Shown here: in pieces, positions 44,276 to 54,306 of the stretch | How the letters are laid out: each line of letters begins with the position of its first letter | Position numbering within the stretch: the first letter of the stretch is position 1 | Translations under genes and position numbers: made by a program | Notes under the pieces: generated by a model | Told to the model about the DNA's origin: nothing | The model's input: the letters and a program-made list of their open reading frames with translations, nothing else | Databases searched by the model: none | Origin: Platanthera guangdongensis | Taxonomy: Eukaryota; Streptophyta; Magnoliopsida; Asparagales; Orchidaceae | DNA: 64,000 bases | Assembly: GCA_039583875.1 (NCBI GenBank) | Contig: CM077158.1 | Location: 243,583,447-243,647,446, forward strand | Direction of reading: 5' to 3'

Positions 44276-45916
44276 AAACAGGCCGATATATTGTCCGTTA
44301 CCGATATATCGCCCAAACAAATTGGCGATATATCGGTCTGTTTTTCAAAAAAATTTAAAACTTTTTTTATTACTTACTAAGTTTGCACCTTTACATTCCC
44401 CTCAACTCATTCTTTTACAAGCTCTCCCTTCACTCTCATTCGATTGCCCTAGCTCTCCTTCGACTCCCTCGGACTCTCCACTTGTGTTCTCCTACGACTC
44501 TCTCACGCTCGTTGGTTGTTCTTTCCCAGGCTCTCAACTCTCTCGTTGGTGCTCTCACTCTCTCGGCTTGCTCTTCCTCTTGGTAGCTTCGTCCTCGTTG
44601 GTTGTTCTCTTTGGTGCTCTCACTCTCTTGGTCGGCTCTTTTCTTTGGTATTTGTGTCTACTATAGTTCTACTCTCTCGGGCTCTTGACTCTCTCATTGG
44701 TGCTCTCACTCTTTGGGTTTGTGTATTCTTATCCCTACTTCTCCCTCTTAATATCTCGCTTTGCATTCTTCTCCTTGCATCTCCCTCTCATTCTAACGCG
44801 ATACATTCTTTTATTTGTCGTGGTTTGCTGGTTATCTTGTTGGTGATTGTAGCATGGTGTCCTTGGATTGTTGGTTGCCTTTTTGCCTTGCTGCCCTGCG
44901 GCCTTGCTATCCTGCTGCCTTGCTATCCTGCAGCCTTGCTTCCCTGCTGTCTTACTGCCCTACTAGCCTTGTTGGTGGTTGTGGCATTGTTATAGTGGTT
45001 TGTTGGTTGTCTTGCTGCCTTGTTGCCTTACTGGTGGATGTAGCTTAATGGCCTTGGATAGCTGGTTGTCTTGCTCCTTGCTCGGTGGTTGTGTGTGTTT
45101 GCTATTTTGATGGTTTCCTAATTGCTTTGTGCCTAATTGTTGTAATATATCTGCCTGTTTTGATGCTTGTTTAGCAATTAGCAATAAATTATTTTATATG
45201 TTTTGTTAGACAATAAATGATTTGAAATACCTTAATTATTAGTTATTTATCCAACTTCATTTTGCAATTGATGATGTATGTCTATGGCGAATGATGAATG
45301 CATGTATATCGAACTTCATTTTTTTGATTTCTTTGTTGCTTTGTGTTTTTTGATAAATAGAATATTGGATACTTGGATGTCTTTTTTTTTGAGAAATTAA
45401 TTGATAAGCATGTTGGATACTTGGATGTCTTGAGTTTTCAAGTCTAAATGATAATGATAACTTTGTATACTACTGATGATACAAAATATTGTTGGATAAA
45501 TAAAATGTTGCATGAAAATTTTGAAAGATAACTGAAGATCTAACGATCTAATGAAATTAAGGGAGCTTTTCTAATGTTGAATTTTTAAACTAATCAAATA
45601 ATTTATGGTATTTTTTCATAATACAATTATGTAAAATATTTATTTCATATCATATATTAATATTTATTTCATTTCATATTCCTATCATTAAAGTATTGTA
45701 TGTTAAATGTTTCATATAACTTTTAATATCTAGAAGTTCATTAGATAGTAAAATAGTTTTGTGAAACGTATAAAAAAACAACATATAATTATATATATAA
45801 TTAATTAAATATTAAAACTGATATATAAAATATCTCTAATATATCCCACGATATATAAAAAATCGACATAAAAACCCATACTGACGTGTCGCTAACATAC
45901 GACGTATGCAACATTG
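44022..45916 (-). mobile_element. hAT-like element, copy 2 (with CT-rich interior)
   Basis: The minus-strand terminus CAATGTTGCATACG at 45916 and the GATATATC-rich arms (44040-44350 and 45790-45916) match copy 1 at 3889-4571 in reverse. Flanks GTTATGGT (44014-44021) and GTTATGTG (45917-45924) agree over the first six bases of an 8-bp duplication. The interior has a CT-rich 44.38-44.83 kb stretch and no transposase. Its right part is repeated in the tandem duplication (ending near 51821). Confidence 0.55.
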
Positions 45917-46009
45917 GTTATGTGTAAGGCGTATTAATACCATTCCAAGTCAATCAGATGAAAATGAATCGAGGAGAACATCAAAAAGCTAAAAGTGTGG
46001 TTTTCAACA

Positions 46010-46021
46010 TGGTATCAGAGC
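46010..46021 (+). other. Cop-3 primer-binding site (copy 1)
   Basis: TGGTATCAGAGC follows the LTR end TTTTCAACA. It is repeated in copy 2 at 51915-51926. Confidence 0.85.
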
Positions 46022-46484
46022 GGTAAATCCCGAAGTCGACCTGAAGTTTCGAACATTTAGCATTGGTCCTGCTCTTTTCTCGATCGAGGACTCCGTCGGA
46101 TCCCGGTCGTCTGGCGGTAATTAGGGCCCGTGCTATTTCGTTCGACAGCAAAACCTGGTTTGTCTGCTCTCTTTGATTGATCGACCACAATACATCCTCT
46201 ATCAATCAGCGCCAAGGCCAGCATAAGCACGGGCCACGACGTCTTCGTCGAGCCTTGCGACGTTTGTTCCTATCACACGTGTCGTTCCTACTACAGTTGC
46301 TCTTGTGGTTGTTGAGGGGATTATTGCATCGGGGCAATCTTCATCAACAGCTTGATCCGGTTTGACTTGGGTGAATTTTCTTGCATTAGAGACCCTTCTG
46401 AGCCATTTGTTACTGCAGGAGAATTTCCAAGATTTCCTTGCTTGAGCCCTCAACTTTCTGAAGGGAGTTCTTCCTGTGTGCTCT

Positions 46485-47511
46485 AATGGGGGATAAATCA
46501 AAGAGTGGTAATGTCCCTGAAGGGGCTAACATGGATTTCACTCATGGAGCGACTCATATCAAATTGAATGAGAGGAACTACCACCTATAGGCGCATTCTA
46601 TGCGGATATTCATTGAGAGTCATCGAAGGCTTAAGTTTATTATAGGATCCAAACCTGATCCAAGCAAGACTTACCTTTCTTATGAGAAATGAGAAGGTGA
46701 GAATCTTACTAGAATCAATTCTCTTGTCAACTCTATGGAATCCAAGATTGTCAGTCAATTCTTATTTTGTCATACTGCTAAGGAAATATGGGAATTAATT
46801 GAACAAAATTACTCAAAAAAAGGGTTTGGCAAGGATCTATCAACTTCAAACTGAACAAATACATATGAAGGATATGAATGACTTCAATGAGTATCATAGT
46901 AAACTGACTCATAAGTGGGCAAAAATAGATCAATACTCTGTTATTCAGACAACTGAAGATTATAAAACAGAACTTACGCAACGAAGCGTATTTGAAATGA
47001 TCTTTGACCTTCCTTCAGAGCTTGAATTTCAAAGAGTTTAGATGTGAGGAAGAGATATGTTTCTAATTTTGACACCGTTGTACATTACATTCTGGGAGAA
47101 ACTAGTATAAACTCTCTTCATGCTGATGTACATGTGGGATATGAGAAATCAGCCCTTGTAGAACAAAGGAAGTGGAACTCTAAAAACATAAAACATGAAG
47201 ATAAAATTAAGATGAAGTGTTTCCATTGTGGGAAGAAGGGACATGGGAAAGATAAATGTTGGGACTTGCATCGCAACTTAATACCGTCGGGTTGGAATCG
47301 TGGAACTAATGGAAGGTATGTGAGATCACAAACAGCTATGTATGTCACATTTGAGAATACATGTTACCTTATGGAAGAAAATGAAAGTTTAGTTAGGGAG
47401 TTAAATGTCTTGAACGCCAGTGTTGGTAGACCTCTTGTTATAGACATGTCTGGTATCACTGCTCAAGTTCAAACTACCTTTTTATCTACTATGAAGTCAC
47501 CTACTCCCTGA
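46485..47511 (+). pseudogene. Cop-3 Gag, copy 1
   Basis: The copia Gag starts MGDKSKSGNVPEGANMDF, with the UBN2-like core KLNERNYHL (stop for Trp) AHSMRIFIESHRR, then AKEIWELIEQNY. A CCHC zinc knuckle CFHCGKKGHGKDKC lies at 47217-47258. Stops after NYHL and SYEK, and a frameshift near 46800-47040, break it. The same lesions occur in copy 2. Product, if intact, would form the particle shell and bind RNA. Confidence 0.85.
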
Positions 47512-48248
47512 ATCATTAACTCAGGAGCTTCTGAACATATGATAGGATCTTCTAGTAAGATTACTTTTGTCTCTTTTACATCTAGCAGTGTTAGACTTGC
47601 TGATAAATCTTTTGCATCGATGACTGGTAAAGAAATTATTCAAATCTCATCTAATATCTCCCTCAAATCTGTTGTTATTCTTCATTCACTTCCTACCAAC
47701 TTGATTTTTGTGAGCAATTTAACTAAGGAACTAAATTGCGCTATTAATTTCTTTTCTTCTCATTGTATTTTTCAAGATATGGCGAGTGAAAAGACGATTG
47801 GTAGGGGCATGAGTCAAGTGGTGTTTATGTTATGGACACTAGTTAAGCATTTGGTGCTCAGAAATCCTCAAGTACTAGTCGATTAATGTTGTGACATAAA
47901 AAATTTGGACATGCTAATTTGAAGATTGCTTTCCTTAGATCTTTGGGTGTGGCTAGAACCAGAATTAACTGTCAATCTTGTGAACTTGAAAAACATTGTA
48001 GAATCAATTATGCTCCTAACAGCAGTCGGAGTGTTGAATGTTTTAATTTGATACATTATTATATTTGAACCTCTCTCATTTGCTCTGTGAATGGATTTTG
48101 CTATTTTGTTTCTTTCATTAATGATTACTCTCGTTTTACTTTGATTTTTCTTATGAAAAAGAAGATGAAGTGTGTTATATTTTGGTTATTTTATCATTAT
48201 GTGCAGACCCAATTTAGTGCTCAAATTAAAATTCTTATTGTAGAGAAA
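47500..48248 (+). pseudogene. Cop-3 protease, pre-integrase and integrase start, copy 1
   Basis: The protease site reads IINSGASEHM, where the usual catalytic Asp of DSGA is Asn. Pre-integrase KKFGHANLKIAFLRSLGVAR, then CQSCELEKHCRINY follows, then integrase start FVSFINDYSRFTLIFLMKKK. The frame is broken after VLVD and around 48060. It stops at the Cop-4 LTR (48249), which marks the insertion site. Confidence 0.82.
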
Positions 48249-48416
48249 GCTCAAATCTTGTATATATATATTGAGGATGTAAATACAAGAAGAGAATACA
48301 AATATATAGGAGGAATAGAGAGAGAAAAAATCTTATACACAATGTGGGACTAAAGGAGAAGAGCACTAATGGGCCCAAAAGATGGGTCCAATACATGAGT
48401 TATTCTAACACTCCCC
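48247..48416 (-). repeat. Cop-4 3' LTR, duplicated copy
   Basis: The LTR starts at TGTAGAGAAAGC and ends TTCTAACA, then the PPT CTTGCGGGGGAG (minus strand) follows. It is nearly identical to 54147-54318. The box CAATGTGGGACT (USE-like on minus) and the TATATATTT box are kept. Confidence 0.9.
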
Positions 48417-49493
48417 CGCAAGCTGGAGCGTACAAATCATATGCACCAAGCTTGGACAAACATTGATAGAAGAGTGCTTTGGGAAGAGCCTTTGTGAGGA
48501 CATCCGCAACTTGTTCCGTCCCAGGAACATGCTTTAGATCGAGCTTCTTCATTTGAACTTTTTCTCGAATGAAGTGACAATCGACTTCAATGTGCTTCAT
48601 TCTTTCATGGAAGACTGGGTTCTTGGCGATATGTATAGCCGCTTGGCTATCACAAAAGAGAAGGGTCGGAGAAGGTAATTTTACACCCAGATCAGTGAGA
48701 AGACTTTCAAGCCACGTCAGTTCTGATACAACAGATGTCATTGCCCGGTATTCTGCCTCAACTGATGATCGAGCAACAACCGCTTGTTTCTTGCTTCGTC
48801 ATGTAACCAGATGGCCTCCAAAGTATGTGCAAAAACCACTAGTAGATCGTCGGTCATCAAGAGAGCCGGCATAATCAGGATCAGAGTATGCCACCAAAGT
48901 TGGAGCAGACGAAGAAGTCCGGTAAACAAGTCCTTGACCAGGGGCTGTTTTTAGGTACCTGAGAATTCGTTCAACAGCCTGAAGATGAGATTTTCGAGGA
49001 TAGTGCATGTACCGACTGACAAGACCAACATCAAAGGAAATATTCGGTCTGGTAACCGTGAGATAGATCAATTTCCCAACGAGTCGTCGATAATATTCAG
49101 GATTCTGGAGAAGTAGATCCGAGTCAGATGCCTGAGCACATAACTTGTGGTTTACATCCATAGGGGTATCGCTTGGCTTACACCCGGAAAGACCAGCATC
49201 ATGAAGAAGGTCAAGACAGTACTTCCGTTGAGATAGAATAAGCCCGTCTGGTCGCCTGGCAACCTCAAGACCCAAAAAATATCGTAGTGGGCCCGGGTCC
49301 TTTGTCTGGAAAACCGAGTTTAGATGCACTTTGACGGCATGTATCCCTTGTGAGTCATCTCCTGTAATGATGATGTCGTCAACATATACTAACAGAAGGA
49401 CCGTCCCTGTTGGTCGGTGACGAGTAAACAGCGAGAAATCAGCCGAGCTACTGAATTTTTCAAACCAGGCCCGTGGAGATTGTTTGAGACCAT
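48400..49493 (-). pseudogene. Cop-4 RT-RNase H, truncated duplicate
   Basis: It contains the C-terminal RT and RNase H of Cop-4: LLLVYVDDIIITGDDSQGIH, AYSDPDYAGSLDDRRSTSGF, FCDSQAAIHIAKNPVFHERM and the tail ACGGVLE. A frame break lies near 48800 (TTCGTCATG for TTCGCCATG). It stops abruptly at 49493 inside RT, where 11 bases of filler (49494-49504) and copy 2 follow. Confidence 0.9.
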
Positions 49494-49761
49494 TTGTCAA
49501 TGCATGGTGATTGTAGCATGGTGTCCTTGGATTGTTGGTTGTCTTTTTGCCTTGCTGCCCTGCGGCCTTGCTATCATGCTGCCTCCCTGCCCTGCTGCCT
49601 TGCTTCCCTATTGTCTTACTGCCCTACTAGCCTTGTTGGTGGTTGTGGCATTGTTATAGTGGTTTGTTGGTTGTCTTGCTGCCTTGTTGCCTTACTGGTG
49701 GATGTAGCTTAATGGCCTTGGATAGTTGGTTGTCTTGCTCCTTGCTCGGTGGTTGTGTGTG

Positions 49762-50994
49762 TGACAACCTAAAATTTCACGCACGCAATTTACTTTATTT
49801 TCCCCGATGATGGAAAAGGCACTTTATCGCAATATTTTGACGAATTTTGTTTTTCTTTGTTTTGCTTATCATGTTGATATTTTTTTGATGAGTTTGAGTT
49901 ATTTTGTTATATGTGAGCTTTCATCTTTGTTGGTTTAGTGGGCTTAATATCCATATTGGGCTAGTTTTGTTTTCATCTTGGTTGTATTAAGGATCTGCTG
50001 GCTGTTTCATTTATGCTGGTTGCTTATATGTTGATTGCTGGATATGGATTTGTGCTGGCTGGATTTGTGTGCTGGCTGGAAATGGTGTGTTGGCTGGTAT
50101 GTTGACACTTGTTGTTGAGGTTTGACACTTGGTATGTGTCTGGACACATGGCTGTTGGCTTAATTGTTATCTGACACCTATTTGTCCTCTTGCTGCCTCT
50201 TCACCGTCTATCTACCTGTATAAATAAGGAGGGATTCTCTTCTCACTTCCCATTTCTGGTTGCTCTCCCCCTCCCATGCTGCCTACACCATTGCTTCCTG
50301 ATAGTGTGCTGCTGTCTGGCTGCACCGAGCTGTTGACACTGCTGTCCTGAGCGGCTACTCCCTGCTGCCCCTATCTGCTGCTCTTTGCTGCCCCGAGCTG
50401 TTGTCTCTTCTGCCGCTTTGCTGGTTCTGTGCTGGAAGCTTGTTGCTGCCCTCTCTCCTCCTCCCTCTTTCTCCTCTTTTGTTGATTAGTTTCGTACTTA
50501 TTTTACAACTCTTTTTCGTGTTGATTTTGCGCTCTTTAGGACAGATTTGGGGCTATTTTTAGGTTGTTTTCTTACTGTTTTGTGGCTGTTTGTTGGCTCA
50601 CTTTTTATGGTTTGCTGGACAGATTTTTGAGAGGATGGAAAGTCCATTTGGGGGCTGGTTTTAGCCCATTTCGAGGCATATTTAAGGCTGTCCAGCAAGA
50701 CATAAATCAAATTTTGGTCTTTTTGCGATTTTCGGTTTATCGTTTTAGTTTTCCGACGATTTTGCGAGTCTTTCTAAATCTTTTGCACTTTTCGCTACGA
50801 AGTCTAAGTGACGCAACCCAATAAACGTGCGTATAATTTTAGTGGTTCCCAAGACTTCAAAATCAGAGGATGGCGTCGCAAGGAAATCCTGACGGAAATG
50901 CGAACAAAGTCAAAGCTATGGTGAGTTTCTTATTTCTTGATTTAGTTATTCACTTACTTTTCTATTCTGTTGCATTTTATGAAAAATCTCTACA
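49762..50994 (+). repeat. Solo LTR in duplication copy 2
   Basis: This 1233-bp insert is absent from copy 1 at the same place. Ends are TGACAACC..TCTCTACA and the 5-bp target duplication is GTGTG (49757-49761 and 50995-50999). A plus-strand TATA (TGTATAAATAAGG, about 50217-50229) is present. The target lies in a GT repeat, so the duplication could slip by 2 bp. There is no internal sequence. Confidence 0.9.
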
Positions 50995-51914
50995 GTGTGT
51001 GTTTGCTATTTTGATGGTTTCCTAACTGCTTTGTGCCTAATTGTTGTAATATATCTGCCTGTTTTGATGCTTGTTTAGCAATTAGCAATAAATTATTTTA
51101 TATGTTTTGTTAGACAATAAATGATTTGAAATACCTTAATTATTAGTTATTTATCCAACTTCATTTTGCAATTGATGATGTATGTCTATGGCGAATGATG
51201 AATGCATGTATATCGAACTTCATTTTTTTGATTTCTTTGCTGCTTTGTTTTTTTGATAAATAGAATAATGGATACTTGGATGTCTTTTTTTTTTGAGAAA
51301 TTAATTGATAAGCATGTTGGATACTTGGATGTCTTGAGTTCTCAAGTCTAAATGATAATGATAACTTTGTATACTACTGATGATACAAAATATTGTTGGA
51401 TAAATAAAATGTTGCATGAAACTTTTGAAATGTAACTGAAGATCTAACGATCTAATGAAATTAAGGGAGCTTTTCTAATGTTGAATTTTTAAACTAATCA
51501 AATAATTTATGGTATTTTTTCATAATACAATTATGTAAAATATTTATTTCATATCATATAATTAATATTTATTTCATTTCATATTTCTATCATTAAAGTA
51601 TTGTATTTTAAATGTTTCATATAACTTTTAATATCTAGAAGTTCATTAGATAGTAAAATAGTTTTGTGAAACGTATAAAAAAACAACATATAATTATATA
51701 TATAATTAATTAAATATTAAAACTGATATATAAAATATCTCTAATATATCTCACGATATATAAAAAATCGACATAAAAACTCATACTGACGTGTCGCTGA
51801 CATACGACGTATGCAACATTGGTTATGTGTAAGGCGTATTAATACCATTCCAAGTCAATCAGATGAAAATGAATCGAGGAGAACATCAAAAAGCTAAAAG
51901 TGTGGTTTTCAACA

Positions 51915-53419
51915 TGGTATCAGAGCGGTAAATCTCGAAGTCGACCTGAAGTTTCGAACATTTAGCATTGGTCCTGCTCTTTTCTCGATCGAGGACTCCG
52001 TCGGATCCCGGTCGTCTGGCGGCAATTAGGGCCCGTGCTATTTCGTTCGACAGCAAAACCTGGTTTGTCTGCTCTCTTTGATTGATCGACCACAATACAT
52101 CCTCTATCAATCAGCGCCAAGGCCAGCATAAGCACGGGCCACGACGTCTTCGTCGAGCCTTGCGACGTTTGTTCCTATCACACGTGTCGTTCCTACTACA
52201 GTTGCTCTTGTGGTTGTTGAGGGGATTATTGCATCGGGGCAATCTTCATCAACAGCTTGATCCGGTTTGACTTGGGTGAATTTTCTTGCATTAGAGACCC
52301 TTCTGAGCCATTTGTTACTGCAGGAGAATTTCCAAGATTTCCTTGCTTGAGCCCTCAACTTTCTGAAGGGAGTTCTTCCTGTGTGCTCTAATGGGGGATA
52401 AATCAAAGAGTGGTAATGTCCCTGAAGGGGCTAACATGGATTTCACTCATGGAGCGACCCATATCAAATTGAATGAGAGGAACTACCACCTATAGGCGCA
52501 TTCTATGCGGATATTCATTGGGAGTCATCGAAGGCTTAAGTTTATTATAGGATCCAAACCTGATCCAAGCAAGACTTACCTTTCTTATGAGAAATGAGAA
52601 GGTGAGAATCTTACTAGAATCAATTCTCTTGTCAACTCTATGGAATCCAAGATTGTCAGTCAATTCTTATTTTGTCATACTGCTAAGGAAATATGGGAAT
52701 TAATTGAACAAAATTACTCAAAAAAAGGGTTTGGCAAGGATCTATCAACTTCAAACTGAACAAATACATATGAAGGATATGAATGACTTTAATGAGTATC
52801 ATAGTAAACTGACTCATAAGTGGGCAAAAATAGATCAATACTCTGCTATTCAAACAACTGAAGATTATAAAACAGAACTTACGCAACGAAGCGTATTTGA
52901 AACGATCTTTGACCTTCTTTCAGAGCTTGAATTTCAAAGAGTTTAGATGTGAGGAAGAGATATGTTTCTAATTTTGACACCGTTGTACATTACATTCTGG
53001 GAGAAACTAGTATAAACTCTCTTCATGCTGATGTGCATGTGGGATATGAGAAATCAGCCCTTGTAGCTGAACAAAGGAAGTGGAACTCTAAAAACATAAA
53101 ACATGAAGATAAAATTAAGATGAAGTGTTTCCATTGTGGGAAGAAGGGACATGGGAAAGATAAATGTTGGGACTTGCATCCCAACTTAATACCGCCGGGT
53201 AGGAATCGTGGCACTAATGGAAGGTATGTGAGATCACAAACAGCTATGTATGTCACATTTGAGAATACATGTTACCTTATGGAAGAAAATGAAAGTTTAG
53301 TTAGGGAGTTAAATGTCTTGAACGCCAGTGTTGGTAGACCTCTTGTTATAGACATGTCTGGTATCGCTGCTCAAGTTCAAACTACCTCTTTATCTGCTAT
53401 GAAGTCACCTACTCCTTGA
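51915..53419 (+). pseudogene. Cop-3 PBS, leader and Gag, copy 2
   Basis: It has the same structure as copy 1: PBS 51915, Gag start at about 52390, stops after NYHL and SYEK, zinc knuckle CFHCGKKGHGKDKC. It differs by a few substitutions and one codon (SALVAEQRK against SALVEQRK). The protease motif after it again has Asn in place of the catalytic Asp. Confidence 0.87.
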
Positions 53420-54146
53420 ATCATTAACTCAGGAGCTTCTGAACATATGACAGGATCTTCTAGTAAGATTACTTTTGTCTCTTTTACATCTAGCAGTGTT
53501 AGACTTGCTGATAAATCTTTTGCATCGATGACTGGTAAAGAAATTATTAAAATCTCATCTAATATCTCCCTCAAATCTGTTGTTATTCTTCATTCACTTC
53601 CTACCAACTTGATTTTTGTGAGCAATTTAACTAAGAAACTAAATTGCGCTATTAATTTCTTTTCTTCTCATTGTATTTTTCAAGATATGGCGAGTGAAAA
53701 GACGATTGGTAGGGGCATGAGTCAAGTGGTGTTTATGTTATGGACACTAGCTAAGCATTTGGTGCTCAGAAATCCTCAAGTACTAGTCGATTAATGTTGT
53801 GACATAAAAAATTTGGACATGCTAATTTGAAGATTGCTTTCTTTAGATCTTTGGGTGTGGCTAGAACCAGAATTAACTGTCAATCTTGTAAACTTGAAAA
53901 ACATTGTAGAATCAATTATGCTCCTAACAGCAGTCGGAGTGTTGAATGTTTTAATTTGATACATTATTATATTTGAACCTCTCTCATTTGCTCTGTGAAT
54001 GGATTTTGCTATTTTGTTTCTTTCATTAATGATTACCCTCGTTTTACTTTGATTTTTCTTATGAAAAAGAAGATGAAGTGTGTTATATTTTGGTTATTTT
54101 ATCATTATTTGCAGACCCAATTTAGTGCTCAAATTAAAATTCTTAT
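53420..54146 (+). pseudogene. Cop-3 protease to integrase start, copy 2
   Basis: It is parallel to 47500-48248. It ends with the integrase segment FYHYLQTQFSAQIKIL, directly before the CTTAT target repeat of Cop-4. The frame continues after Cop-4 as MSDSGDKFTCGTSKVPG at 59458. Confidence 0.87.
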
Positions 54147-54306
54147 TGTAGAGAAAGCTCAAATCTTGTATATATATATTGAGGATGTAAATACAAGAAG
54201 AGAATACAAATATATAGGAGGAAGAGAGAGAGAGAAATTCTTATACACAATGTGGGACTAAAGGAGAAGAGCACTAATGCGCCCAAAAGATGGGCCCAAT
54301 ACATGA

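Larger units (their letters stand above)
44841..49493. repeat. Tandem segmental duplication, copy 1
   Basis: This 4653-bp segment is repeated at 49505-55401 (about 4659 bp without the solo LTR). It covers the right half of the hAT-like element, the Cop-3 LTR end, Gag to integrase, and the 3' part of Cop-4. Both copies share the Cop-4 insertion site (CTTAT|TGTAG), the same stops in Gag and the same 10-codon RT deletion. Confidence 0.93.

Noticed and set aside
44322..45048. Hydrophobic open frames (Leu/Cys/Ala-rich, repeated at 49417-49712) that look like membrane proteins
   Set aside because: They come from CT- and TGCCTTGC-type low-complexity DNA inside a hAT-like element and are duplicated with it; no conserved domain or plausible gene structure.
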